From Planctomycetaceae bacterium (GTDB lineage: Bacteria; Planctomycetota; Planctomycetia; Planctomycetales; Planctomycetaceae), in contig PBSL01000021.1 in assembly GCA_002726205.1 (NCBI GenBank), forward strand, positions 105,669 to 169,668: a stretch of 64,000 nt of DNA, written 5' to 3'. The number at the start of each line of letters is the position of its first letter. The first letter of the stretch is position 1. Shown piece by piece: positions 46,311 through 55,563 of this stretch. The notes under the pieces are model-generated. The model saw only the letters and a program-made list of their open reading frames with translations, was not told where the DNA came from and searched no databases. Position numbers and translations under genes: made by a program.

Positions 46311-47456
46311 CTACAGGATGCCCGCCGCTTTCACGTCGATACCCTTGAGAATCATCTTCAACTCTTCCACGTTGCCGGAGACCTCGAAAGCCGTCGCCCG
46401 GCTGATGAACTCATCCTCGATGAACCCGTGCAGGCTGTCGTTGAACAACTGCATTCCCTCATCCTTGCCGATCCGGATCGCATCGACGAGCTTGCCGTCC
46501 TCCTCCTCACGGATCAACTTCCTGACCGTCGGGTTGAACGTCATGATCTCGACAATCGGCACACGCTTGGGATCCTCGCGAATCGTCGGCACAAGTTTCT
46601 GGGCGATGATCGCCCGCATGTTGAACTCCATGCTGCTGCGGAGTGCCGAATGCATGTCCTGGGGAAAGAGGTCCAGGATTCGGCCGATACAACTGGGCGC
46701 GGTCGAGGCATGGATCGTCCCGAAGACCAGGTGCCCGGTCTCGGCCGCATGCATCGCGGTCTCGAACGTCTCGGCGTCACGCATTTCGCCGACGAGCATC
46801 ACGTCGGGATCCTGCCGGACCGCGTGCTTGAGTGCAATCTCGAAGTCCTTGACGTCCAGCCCGACTTCTCGCTGGTTGATCAGGCACTTGTCGGGCGTGT
46901 AGACGAACTCGATCGGGTCCTCGATCGTCAACACGTGCTTGCGATAGTTCGCGTTGACCCAATTAAGCATCGAGGCGATCGTCGTGCTCTTGCCGCTGCC
47001 GGTAACACCCGCCAGCAAGATCATCCCCTGGTGAAACTTGCAGAGTTCCTCCATCACCGGCGGCAGATACAGCCCGTCAAAGCTGGGAATGGTACGTTCG
47101 ACCTTCCGGGCAACCAGTCCCCAACTCCCCAGCTGGGTGAACATGTTGACCCGAAATCGCCACGACTCGCCTTCGTAATCGACCACGTGGGCAAAGTCGG
47201 CCCCGCCGTCTTCGTCAAAAATCTCGCGACTCCGCTTGTCCATCATCGGAGCCAGCAACTGCTTCATCCGCTCGTCGTCGATCGGGTCCATCTGCAGTTC
47301 GCGTAACGAACCTTTGACGCGCAGGATCGGTGCCTTGCCAACCTGCAGGTGCAGGTCGGACCCGTCGTGCTTGATCAGCTGGCGGAAAGCCTTGTTGATT
47401 TCCAGGTCTTCGCCAGTAGCGACTATCTTGACGGGAACATCAAGTTCGGTGGCCAT
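46311..47456 (-). CDS. pilT: PilT-like twitching/retraction ATPase
   Basis: A 381-residue cytoplasmic ATPase of the PilT family, which powers pilus retraction. The N-terminal PAS-like part is followed by QVGKAPILRVKGSLREL near 38, Walker A GVTGSGKSTTIASML near 152, VLTIEDPIEFVY near 178, and the PilT hallmark VGEMRDAETFETAMHAAETGHLVFGTIHA near 213. The C-terminus has a REEDGKLVDAIRIGKDEGMQLF segment followed by an acidic helix. Partner genes of a complete pilus (pilC, pilin, prepilin peptidase) are not in the window, although the PilB-like ATPase follows. Confidence 0.9.
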   Translation of the reverse strand: MATELDVPVKIVATGEDLEINKAFRQLIKHDGSDLHLQVGKAPILRVKGSLRELQMDPIDDERMKQLLAPMMDKRSREIFDEDGGADFAHVVDYEGESWRFRVNMFTQLGSWGLVARKVERTIPSFDGLYLPPVMEELCKFHQGMILLAGVTGSGKSTTIASMLNWVNANYRKHVLTIEDPIEFVYTPDKCLINQREVGLDVKDFEIALKHAVRQDPDVMLVGEMRDAETFETAMHAAETGHLVFGTIHASTAPSCIGRILDLFPQDMHSALRSSMEFNMRAIIAQKLVPTIREDPKRVPIVEIMTFNPTVRKLIREEEDGKLVDAIRIGKDEGMQLFNDSLHGFIEDEFISRATAFEVSGNVEELKMILKGIDVKAAGIL

Positions 47457-47500
47457 CTGTTCGACTCCGTTGTTCTTCCCGGCTTCGGCGTTTCGGCCGT

Positions 47501-48283
47501 CTACAGGGCCAAGCCCCCGGTCCTGACGGGAACGCCCCGCTCGGCCAGGTACTGTTTGGTTTCGGCGATCGTGAAAGTCCCGTAATGAAAGATGCTGGCC
47601 GCCAGCGCGGCACTGGCCCCGCCTTCAGTCACCACCTCGCAGAGATGCTCAGGAGACCCGGCTCCACCGCTGGCCACGACAGGAATCCGCACGGCCTGCG
47701 ATACCGCCCGAGTCATCGGAATATCATACCCGTTCTGTGTGCCGTCGGCATCCATCGAGGTCAGGACAATTTCTCCAGCCCCCAATCGTTCGGCCTCCCG
47801 AGCCCAGTCCACCGCTCCCAGGCCCGTCGGTACGCGTCCCCCGTTGACATGAACCTCCCAGAATTCCTCACCATCCCGCTGGACTCGCTTCGGATCGATA
47901 TTGACCACGATGCACTGGCTGCCGAATCGCAGCGCGGCCGCCTCAACGAATTCCGGATCACGAACGGCCGAGGAGTTGATCGAGACCTTGTCACAACCGG
48001 CCTCGAGCAGAACGCGGATGTCCTCGAGTGTCCGAATTCCACCCCCAACCGTCAGCGGCATGAACACCACCTCGCTGGTTCGTCGCACCACGTCGAGCAT
48101 GATGTCGCGATCCTCATGGCTGGCCGTGATGTCCAGGAACACGAGTTCGTCGGCCCCGGCCTGTTCGTAACCGGCCGCCACCGAAACCGGATCACCGGCA
48201 TCGCGCAGGTTCACGAAGTTCACACCCTTGACCACGCGACCGGCATGTACGTCCAGGCAGGGAATGATTCGCTTGGCCAACAT
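47501..48283 (-). CDS. hisF: Imidazole glycerol phosphate synthase subunit HisF
   Basis: The cyclase subunit of histidine synthesis, 260 residues. It starts [20 protein letters not shown], with the catalytic Asp11 region. LVFLDITAS near residue 48, [27 protein letters not shown]... near 80, and the second catalytic Asp in [14 protein letters not shown] near 175 are present, as is [13 protein letters not shown] near 205. ATG at 48283 is chosen because it starts the conserved domain; the frame is open to 48373. The partner hisH is not adjacent. The gene lies 44 bp upstream of the PilT-like gene. Confidence 0.95.
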   Translation of the reverse strand: MLAKRIIPCLDVHAGRVVKGVNFVNLRDAGDPVSVAAGYEQAGADELVFLDITASHEDRDIMLDVVRRTSEVVFMPLTVGGGIRTLEDIRVLLEAGCDKVSINSSAVRDPEFVEAAALRFGSQCIVVNIDPKRVQRDGEEFWEVHVNGGRVPTGLGAVDWAREAERLGAGEIVLTSMDADGTQNGYDIPMTRAVSQAVRIPVVASGGAGSPEHLCEVVTEGGASAALAASIFHYGTFTIAETKQYLAERGVPVRTGGLAL

Positions 48284-48437
48284 CGCAGTTTGTCCCCGGA
48301 TGGTCTTCCCGAAAATCGATTCAACTGTATGCCTCTCCACCTCCATCGTCAACGGGCGCACTCGACGTTGCATTCCCCCAGACCAACTCGCCTAATGGGC
48401 CCGACGGTCGCCTCTTGCCCATCCCGGAGTTCCACCG

Positions 48438-49460
48438 ATGATTCCCGCCACGCACGTCGACGAACTCCCGATCCGCGTCGGTCTCGGACAATTCCACACC
48501 CTCTCCGACTCGCTGCTGACCTACATCAAGCAATGCGGCGTCGATGACATCCAGGTGAACACGCCCCGCTTACCCGGCGAATGTCGTTGGGAATACGAGG
48601 ACCTGGCGGCGTGGCGCGAGCAAGTCAACGCGGCGGGATTGCGACTGATGTCGCTGGAGAACGTCCCGGTAACGTTCTATGACAAGATCCTGCTCGGCCT
48701 GCCCGGCCGCGAGGAACAACTCGACAACATGGTCGCCACGGTCCGCAACATGGGCCGGGCCGGGATCCCGATCCTCGGCTACCACTTCATGCCGACCGGC
48801 GTCTGGAGAACAAGTGCGACCGAGCTGGTTCGCGGCGGGGCCCTGGCGACGCGCTACGAACACTCCCTGGCAATCGCCGCCGGGGATGACCGTTACCAGC
48901 ACAAGAACTCGGTGCCCCCACCTGATCGTGACTACACCGTCGAGGAGATGTGGGCCAACTACGACTGGTACCTCGAACGGATCCTGCCGGCCTGCGAGGA
49001 GGCCGGTGTCGGGCTGGCGCTGCACCCCGACGACCCGCCGGTCGACGACCCCCTCGGCCGTATCCCCCGGCTATTCCACGGCTTCGAGAGTTTTCGCAGG
49101 GCCCTGGACAAGTTCGCTTCTCCGGCACACGGCCTGAACTTCTGTCATGGCTGCTGGTCGGAGATGAAGGCCGGCCAGGGTGTCCTCGAGGCGATCCGGC
49201 ATTTCGGAGAACGCAAGCAGATCCACTACGTCCACTTCCGCGATGTTCAGGGCGACGTCGGTGACTTCACCGAGTGCTTCCTGGGCGAGGGAAACTGCGA
49301 TCCCGTCGAGACGATTCGCACGCTCAAGCAGGTCGGCTTCCGCGGCTTTCTCATTCCCGATCACGTACCGAGGATGGAAGGCGACACCGACTGGGGCCAC
49401 CGGGGCCGCGGTTGGACGGCCGGTTACATCCAGGGACTGCTCGACGCGGTCGCTTCCTGA
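48438..49460 (+). CDS. Mannonate dehydratase-like TIM barrel
   Basis: A 340-residue protein resembling UxuA, which removes water from D-mannonate to give 2-keto-3-deoxygluconate. It has the xylose-isomerase-like barrel with metal-site candidates LGYHFMPTGVWRTS near 115, VGLALHPDDPPVDD near 196 and HYVHFRDVQGD near 266, plus the UxuA-type end WGHRGRGWTAGYIQGLLDA. E. coli UxuA is 394 residues, so this shorter form is of a planctomycete subgroup. Substrate is inferred by similarity; a related uronate-pathway role is likely. It diverges from hisF. Confidence 0.8.
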   Translation: MIPATHVDELPIRVGLGQFHTLSDSLLTYIKQCGVDDIQVNTPRLPGECRWEYEDLAAWREQVNAAGLRLMSLENVPVTFYDKILLGLPGREEQLDNMVATVRNMGRAGIPILGYHFMPTGVWRTSATELVRGGALATRYEHSLAIAAGDDRYQHKNSVPPPDRDYTVEEMWANYDWYLERILPACEEAGVGLALHPDDPPVDDPLGRIPRLFHGFESFRRALDKFASPAHGLNFCHGCWSEMKAGQGVLEAIRHFGERKQIHYVHFRDVQGDVGDFTECFLGEGNCDPVETIRTLKQVGFRGFLIPDHVPRMEGDTDWGHRGRGWTAGYIQGLLDAVAS

Positions 49461-49477
49461 GGCCACCTCACCCGCCG

Positions 49478-50821
49478 TCAGATCAACTCGTGCAACGGGT
49501 CGGGATTCTGGTTGAGCAACTTGATCGGAAGGTTCGCGCTATCGCGGATGAAGCCCTTGGGGTTGATCCCCATGTTGTGATAGAGCGTCGCCATGATCTC
49601 CTGGTACCTCACCGGCCGCTGCTTCGGATGACCGGCATCCTTGGTCGTCGAACCGATGACCTGGCCGGTCCGCAGTCCACCACCAGCCAGCACGGCACAA
49701 CTGGCCGGCGGCCAGTGGTCGCGACCGGAGTTCTTGTTGATCTTCGGCGTTCGACCGAACTCGGTGCAGACCAACACGGTCACGTCCTTGTCCATGCCCC
49801 GCTCGTGAAGATCGGTCACCAGGGCGGAAAGGCACTGGTCGAGCATCGGCAATCGCTGCTTCATCTGCCCGAAGTTGTTGCCGTGGTAATCCCAGCGGCC
49901 GTAGCCCAGTGTCACGCAGCGGACACCGGCCTCGATCAAACGGCGGCAGATCAACACCTGCTCGTTCCAGACCGGAGGCCCGTCGTTGACGTTCTTCGAG
50001 GACCCCTTGCCGTATCGCTCGCGAATGGCCGGATCCTCCTTGCTGACGTCCAGGGCGTTGAGCAACTTGCTCGAGGTCAATACCTCGAACGCCTGCTCAT
50101 AAATCGCGTTGGCGCCGTTGACCACGGCGCTGTCGGCCTGCCGACGGAATCCGTCAAAGGCCTCCAGCAGTTTCTTGCGGTTGTTGAACTGGTCCAGCGT
50201 GACACCGTTCAACTTCATCACCTTGACATCCTCGCCGTCGGGCTTGGCCGGAGCGTAAGCTCGCCCCAGCTTGCCCGCGAAACCAACATCACACCACGGC
50301 TTGTGGCCGCAGGTCTTGGTCAGGCCCATGTAAGCGGGGACCGTCGAATCGCGGGAACCGAGTTCTCTTGCCAGGAACGAACCGAACGACGGCTGTTGCA
50401 TCCGCGCCTGATCGCCACGCCGCACACCACTCCAGCACTGGGTCGCCGCATGGGCTCCGTCGGAATCGACGATCGAACGGATGATGGCAAACTTGTCCAT
50501 CATCTTGGCCATCCGCGGCGCCAACTCGCAGATCTCGATCCCCGGCACATTCGTCGCGATCGGGTTGAACTCGCCACGGACCGCGCTGGGAGCGTCGGGT
50601 TTCAGGTCGACCCAGTCCTGGTGCGACACGCCGCCGGCCAGGTAGATCATGATCACGGCCTTTTTCTTCGTGTCGCCATCGGCTCCGCCGGTCGCCTGCG
50701 ACTGGGCCCGCATCAGGTCGGCCAGCGTCAGCCCTCCCAGGCCCAGGCCACCAATCTGCAAAAACGAACGCCGCGACACCCCGTCGCAGAACTGATGTCC
50801 CGAACCCTGGATTGACAGCAT
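49478..50821 (-). CDS. DUF1501 protein with Tat leader
   Basis: A 447-residue member of the same family as the proteins at 4371-5768 and 55564-56943. The leader VSRRSFLQIGGLGLGGLTLADL contains a consensus twin-arginine motif. It has VIMIYLAGGVSHQDWVDLKPDA near 56, GYGRWDYHGNNFGQMKQRL near 300 and CTEFGRTPKINKNSGRDHWPP near 350. This one has no DUF1549/1553 gene directly upstream; the Nramp-like gene precedes it after 230 bp on the same strand. The substrate is unknown. Confidence 0.9.
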   Translation of the reverse strand: MLSIQGSGHQFCDGVSRRSFLQIGGLGLGGLTLADLMRAQSQATGGADGDTKKKAVIMIYLAGGVSHQDWVDLKPDAPSAVRGEFNPIATNVPGIEICELAPRMAKMMDKFAIIRSIVDSDGAHAATQCWSGVRRGDQARMQQPSFGSFLARELGSRDSTVPAYMGLTKTCGHKPWCDVGFAGKLGRAYAPAKPDGEDVKVMKLNGVTLDQFNNRKKLLEAFDGFRRQADSAVVNGANAIYEQAFEVLTSSKLLNALDVSKEDPAIRERYGKGSSKNVNDGPPVWNEQVLICRRLIEAGVRCVTLGYGRWDYHGNNFGQMKQRLPMLDQCLSALVTDLHERGMDKDVTVLVCTEFGRTPKINKNSGRDHWPPASCAVLAGGGLRTGQVIGSTTKDAGHPKQRPVRYQEIMATLYHNMGINPKGFIRDSANLPIKLLNQNPDPLHELI

Positions 50822-51051
50822 TCCGGCATTCTCCCGTTTGTCAGGTGAACCGTGTCAGGCCTGTCCAGCCCAAACACACCGCACATCAACGCCAACCGTG
50901 GAACCCACGCCCACCACGTCATTATATCGGCGAAGGCTTACCTATCAACAGGTATCGATCTTTTCCGACTCTCCACTCGACCTATTCCCGTAAGTCATGA
51001 CCACAACGTGCCTTGCACGGGTCGGATTTCCGGTCAGCACCGCAATATCGG

Positions 51052-52821
51052 CTAGCTTCCAGGCAAGCGAACCCAACCGTTCTTCAGGGCCAGGGCGTAA
51101 CATACGACCAGGGGTGAGGTCACCGCGAGAATCAGACCGCAGATCCAGAGAAAGACGGTCGTCGCCGGCGAGGGCAGGATCCGCGAATCGACCTTGCGAT
51201 GTCTCAACCACAGCGTGCCCAGGGCGAGAACCGGGTAGAAGACAACCGAGACCAGGCTCGAGATCATCAACATCACCGGCGGGTTTTCGAACAGCGAGTA
51301 CATGATCGTACCGGTGGCCAGGCCGATGACGATCAGTGCCCGGATGTGCCTTTGCCGTTCGGGGTAATCGGCCGGGTCGATGACCCGCATCACGCACAGG
51401 GCATCCGAGAGCAGGCGGGCCCCACCGGCGGCCCCGGCCAGGACTGTCGAAAACAGCACGAAGAAAGCGCCGACGATGAAACCGGTCGCAGCCCAGTCGG
51501 CCAAAGCACCGCTGGAGAGTTCCTGGATCACCGAGGTGTACATCACCTGGAGTTTCGAGAGGGTCTCGGTTTTCCCCGGATCAAGTCCCTTCTTGTTGAG
51601 GATCGCGGCGCCAAGGAAGTAGAAGCAGAGGGTACTGACGGTGTAGACGATCATCGTCAGGAAGACATCGGTGTACATCACGCGGACCCAGCCCCGCGCC
51701 CGACGCGGCCAATCCTCACCGGGAACATTCTCTCCGGCATTCCGCGAGTAGCCCTTTTCCACGCACCAGTAGGTGTAGGTGATCATCTCGTAGTGACCGA
51801 TCCCGGTCCCCGCGTAGGCGGCCAGGGCGGTCATCACGATCGTCGCCGCGGCCAGTCCCGGCAGGAGCCGGTCGGGGAACATCCGTCCTTCCAGGCCCAC
51901 GCGGATATCCGACCAACTGATCGCGTACCCGGTCCACTGCAACAGCACCGTGCAGACGATGGTGATCAGGGTGAAACTGAAGACGAGACCGATCGAGACG
52001 CGTTCGAGTACCCGGTAGCCTCCCGAGAGCAGGATTGCCGCGGCCGCAATCGCCACACCGATCGTCCAGTAGACCGCCCCGTGGTCACCCAGTTTCCCGG
52101 GCAACGCCAGCTCCAGGGCCTGCCCGGCACCTCCGACGATCGCCCCGCCGTTGATGTACATCAACAGCACGCTGGACAGGTAGACCCACATGAACCAGTT
52201 GATTCGCGGGGTGGCCGCGGTGGCCCGGTGCCGCTCGACGCGATCAATCCGAATTGCCTGTATCACCAGGAAGCCGAACAGCAGCAGCGGCAAGCCGACA
52301 AGAATGGCCGGCCGCCATGCCTCCAGCCGGCCCTCCCACGAATTGACCTGGGTGTAGATCGCCACCCCGGCCAGGAAACTCAACAGCACCGTGGCCAGCC
52401 AGCGGGTCGTCAACCACCGCGGCCGCTGGTGTCCGGGTCCGGGCAACGCGTTGAAAATCTCGAGAAACGTCTTCCCACTGGAAATCGTGTAACGGACCAG
52501 TTCGGCCTGCACCACGACCTTGATGAAGCAACTCAACAGGATGAACCACAACAGCAGGAAGCCCACCTCGGCCCCCAGCTTGGTCGTCATGATCAACTCA
52601 CCCGACCCGACAATCGATCCGACCAGGATCATCCCCGGACCCAGGTGCTTCAGCATTTCCAGGAACCCCTTGGGTGGCTCCTGGAACGAGTCGGCCGAGC
52701 GGGCGTAGGGGTTTTCCACGATCGACTTCGAATCGACCTGTTCAGTCTCAATCGGCGTTTTTCCGTCTGGTTGGCTCACGTTCGCTCTCTTCTGCCTGAC
52801 CCGACCCCGTTCGCGAAGCAT
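51052..52821 (-). CDS. Nramp-related membrane transporter lacking canonical metal motifs
   Basis: A membrane protein of about 589 residues with some 12 hydrophobic helices and an Nramp/LeuT-like pattern. The first helix reads KHLGPGMILVGSIVGSGELIMTT, where metal-transporting Nramps have DPGN. The sixth-helix area reads GTGIGHYEMITYTYW, where they have MPH. The substrate is therefore uncertain. Start codons: ATG at 52821 (used here) or GTG at 52779 (after AGAAGAGAG), both giving a cytoplasmic N-terminus; the frame is open to 53049 but overlaps the divergent gene. It is encoded upstream of a DUF1501 gene and divergently from a DUF1549/1553 gene. Confidence 0.78.
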   Translation of the reverse strand: MLRERGRVRQKRANVSQPDGKTPIETEQVDSKSIVENPYARSADSFQEPPKGFLEMLKHLGPGMILVGSIVGSGELIMTTKLGAEVGFLLLWFILLSCFIKVVVQAELVRYTISSGKTFLEIFNALPGPGHQRPRWLTTRWLATVLLSFLAGVAIYTQVNSWEGRLEAWRPAILVGLPLLLFGFLVIQAIRIDRVERHRATAATPRINWFMWVYLSSVLLMYINGGAIVGGAGQALELALPGKLGDHGAVYWTIGVAIAAAAILLSGGYRVLERVSIGLVFSFTLITIVCTVLLQWTGYAISWSDIRVGLEGRMFPDRLLPGLAAATIVMTALAAYAGTGIGHYEMITYTYWCVEKGYSRNAGENVPGEDWPRRARGWVRVMYTDVFLTMIVYTVSTLCFYFLGAAILNKKGLDPGKTETLSKLQVMYTSVIQELSSGALADWAATGFIVGAFFVLFSTVLAGAAGGARLLSDALCVMRVIDPADYPERQRHIRALIVIGLATGTIMYSLFENPPVMLMISSLVSVVFYPVLALGTLWLRHRKVDSRILPSPATTVFLWICGLILAVTSPLVVCYALALKNGWVRLPGS

Positions 52822-52961
52822 GATACCAGAATCGGTGACCGATAAGGTACGATTGGATCCTGCGAAGCCGGTCCACTGAAATGTACCGCTGGCGGAAAAT
52901 AATCCCCCCCTGCGGCGCATCAAATCGACGGTACTTCTCTTTACTTTTCCACGAGCGTCCG

Positions 52962-55505
52962 ATGTCGCGAACCATCCTGCGTCCCGTCTCGCTTTTGCTG
53001 GTCTTTTGCCTGTCGGCGGTTTCGTCGGCTGCCAAACCGACAGCTGCACAGCTCGAGTTTTTCGAGAAGAAAATCCGGCCGGTACTCGTGGCCAAGTGCC
53101 ACGGCTGTCACTCGGCCAAGGCCAAGGCGGTCAAGGGCGGATTGCTGCTGGACAGCCGCGGCGGATGGGCCAAGGGCGGTGAAAGCGGCCCGGCGGTGAT
53201 CCCCGGCAACCCGGCAGAGAGCCCCTTGATCCAGGCAATCCGCTACGACGGCCTGGAAATGCCGCCCAAGGAAAAACTCAGCGAACAGCAGATCGCCGAC
53301 TTCACCCGCTGGGTCAAGATGGGGGCCCCCGATCCCCGTACCGGCCAGACGGCTTCGCTGATCCGCCGCGAGATCAACATCGAGGAAAGTCGCAAGTTCT
53401 GGGCCTACCGGCCACCGGTCGCAGCACCGCTGCCGGTAGTCGAACAGCGGGAATGGCCCGTCGATCCCATCGACCGCTTCATCCTGGCCCGGATCGAGTC
53501 GGCCAAGCTCGCACCGGTCGGCGACGCCGACCGGACCATGCTCGTCCGCCGGATCTTCTTCGACCTGGTCGGCCTGCCCCCGACACCCGAGCAGGTCGAT
53601 TCGTTTCTCAACGACAACTCTGCCAAGGCCCTTGAATCGCTCGTCGATCGATTGCTCGCCTCCCCTCACTTCGGTGAACGCTGGGGCCGTCACTGGCTCG
53701 ACGTGGCCCGTTTCGCCGAGTCGACCGGGATGGAGCGAAACTACACCTTTCCCCAGGCCTGGCGGTACCGCGACTACGTGATCGACGCCTTCAACCGCGA
53801 TCTGCCCTTCGACCGTTTCATCACCGAGCAGATTGCCGGCGACCTGCTTCCGGCCAAGACACCCGCCGACCGCAACCGGTTAATCATCGCCACCGGTTTC
53901 CTGGCCCTGGGACCGAAGTCGCTCAACGAGCGGAACAAGGAAATCTTCCGGATGAATATTGTCGATGAGCAGATCGACATCACCACCCGAGCCGTCCTGG
54001 GACTGACCGTCAGTTGTGCACGGTGTCACGACCACAAGTTCGACCCGTTTCCGACCGAGGACTATTACGCGTTGGCGGGAATCTTCCGCAGCACCAGCAC
54101 GCTGTTTGGTACCTCCAAGGGGCAGGGCAACCGCCAGCCCTCAAGCCTGGTCTCACTCAAAGCCACCGGGACCGCTGCAAAAGCCAAGCCGAAGCCGGCC
54201 GACACGCCCAAGGCTGCCAAGCCCAAGGCTGCCAAGCCCAAGGCTGCCAAGCCCAAGGCTGCCGGGGCCAAGCAGATCGCCAAGCTGACCCGGCAGTTGC
54301 GAGAAGCCAGGGCGGAACTGAAGAAGGCAATCGCCGCGCTGCCGGGCAAGGGAAAGAAGAAAAAAAGGAACAACAAGACGCTCCGTCCGATCCGGACCAG
54401 GATCAAGCAGCTCAACCAGAAACTCAAGAGGGCCAATGCTGGAAAAGGAGGACTGGCCAACGCAAAACCGACCGGCCCGGCGGCGATGGGTGTTCGTGAC
54501 GCCGCGCCAGCCGACTGCAAGGTCCACCTCCGCGGCAATGTTCGGACCCTGGGCAAGACCGTCCCCCGCGGTTTCCTGCAGGTCGTCCATCTCGACTCGG
54601 CTCCGACGGTCGATGCCAAGCAGAGCGGCCGGCTGCAATTGGCTCGCTGGATGGTTCACTCCGACAATCCGCTGACCGCCCGCGTGATGGCCAACCGCAT
54701 CTGGTACCACCTGACCGGTCGCGGACTGGTCAGCACGGTCGACAACTTCGGCTTGATGGGCCAACGCCCCTCACATCCGGAGCTTCTCGATCACCTTGCC
54801 CTTCGTTTCGTCGAAAACGGCTGGTCGGTCAAGCAGTTGGTTCGTGACATCGTTCTCAGCCACACCTATCGACTCTCCAGTTCGCCCTCCGCGGCCGCCA
54901 ATGCCAAGGATCCCCTCAACACCCTCTTCTGGAGAATGAACCACCGGCGGCTTGATGCCGAATCGCTGCGTGACGCGATCCTCTCGGCCAGCGGACAACT
55001 CGACGCCACTCCCCGCAAGCGGTCCGCCGTCGCCGAAGTCGGCAACATCAACGTCGGGCGAACCAACAGAAATGTCAGTAATCGGCTCGATGCCGCCAGC
55101 CGGCACCGCAGTGTCTACCTGCCAATCCTTCGCAACCGGTTGCCCGAGATGCTGCGGTTGTTTGACTTCGCCGAGCCATCGATCATCGTCGGACGTCGTT
55201 CCGTGACCACCGTACCCTCGCAGGCCCTGTTCCTGCTCAATAGCCCCTTCATTCTCGAACAGTCCGACCGGATGGCCGAGCGAGTCCTGGCGGTCTCCGG
55301 CAACGCCGGGGACCGGGTCCGCCGCGCCTACCGCCTGGCGTTGGCGCGGCGTCCTTCGGAGGCTGAATCCCGGGCCGCGACCTCGTTGATCCAGGACACC
55401 CTGGCCGGCCTGCCCGAGGGCAATGCCGAAAAGAACCGGAAACAGGCCTGGTCGGCGCTCTGCCAGTCGCTGCTGGCCTGTGCCGAGTTCCGTTACCAGC
55501 CCTGA
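52962..55505 (+). CDS. Cytochrome c-DUF1549-DUF1553 protein with Lys/Ala/Pro repeat insert
   Basis: An 847-residue exported protein. A signal peptide (SLLLVFCLSAVSSA) is followed by a cytochrome c domain with CHGCH near 45, DUF1549 near 155-380 (with LTVSCARCHDHKFDP), an unusual basic insert near 407-500, and DUF1553 near 550-840. The insert starts with a 15-bp tandem repeat encoding AKPKA units and continues into KKA- and RTR-rich helices, resembling histone H1 tails. Other family members in this window have no such insert. ATG 52962 starts the signal peptide; a longer frame to 52881 adds a non-signal stretch. It is followed by its DUF1501 partner. Confidence 0.88.
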   Translation: MSRTILRPVSLLLVFCLSAVSSAAKPTAAQLEFFEKKIRPVLVAKCHGCHSAKAKAVKGGLLLDSRGGWAKGGESGPAVIPGNPAESPLIQAIRYDGLEMPPKEKLSEQQIADFTRWVKMGAPDPRTGQTASLIRREINIEESRKFWAYRPPVAAPLPVVEQREWPVDPIDRFILARIESAKLAPVGDADRTMLVRRIFFDLVGLPPTPEQVDSFLNDNSAKALESLVDRLLASPHFGERWGRHWLDVARFAESTGMERNYTFPQAWRYRDYVIDAFNRDLPFDRFITEQIAGDLLPAKTPADRNRLIIATGFLALGPKSLNERNKEIFRMNIVDEQIDITTRAVLGLTVSCARCHDHKFDPFPTEDYYALAGIFRSTSTLFGTSKGQGNRQPSSLVSLKATGTAAKAKPKPADTPKAAKPKAAKPKAAKPKAAGAKQIAKLTRQLREARAELKKAIAALPGKGKKKKRNNKTLRPIRTRIKQLNQKLKRANAGKGGLANAKPTGPAAMGVRDAAPADCKVHLRGNVRTLGKTVPRGFLQVVHLDSAPTVDAKQSGRLQLARWMVHSDNPLTARVMANRIWYHLTGRGLVSTVDNFGLMGQRPSHPELLDHLALRFVENGWSVKQLVRDIVLSHTYRLSSSPSAAANAKDPLNTLFWRMNHRRLDAESLRDAILSASGQLDATPRKRSAVAEVGNINVGRTNRNVSNRLDAASRHRSVYLPILRNRLPEMLRLFDFAEPSIIVGRRSVTTVPSQALFLLNSPFILEQSDRMAERVLAVSGNAGDRVRRAYRLALARRPSEAESRAATSLIQDTLAGLPEGNAEKNRKQAWSALCQSLLACAEFRYQP
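54207..54266. repeat. 15-bp tandem repeat, four units
   Basis: The unit CCCAAGGCTGCCAAG occurs three times perfectly (54207, 54222, 54237), and a fourth (54252) differs only at its last bases. Each unit encodes five residues of the type P-K-A-A-K. It lies inside the DUF1549/1553 gene and keeps the frame, so slippage would lengthen or shorten the protein by whole units. Confidence 0.85.
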
Positions 55506-55563
55506 ATTTTCAGCGTCCGATACGAACCATTTTCCCTTCGACAGACGTTCCAGGAACCTGAAC

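Noticed and set aside
49274..50815. Plus-strand open frame of 513 residues
   Set aside because: It is antisense to the DUF1501 gene at 49478-50821 and shows no domain.
51199..52845. Plus-strand open frame of 548 residues
   Set aside because: It is antisense to the Nramp-like gene and very rich in Gln, His and Arg; no hydrophobic or domain pattern.
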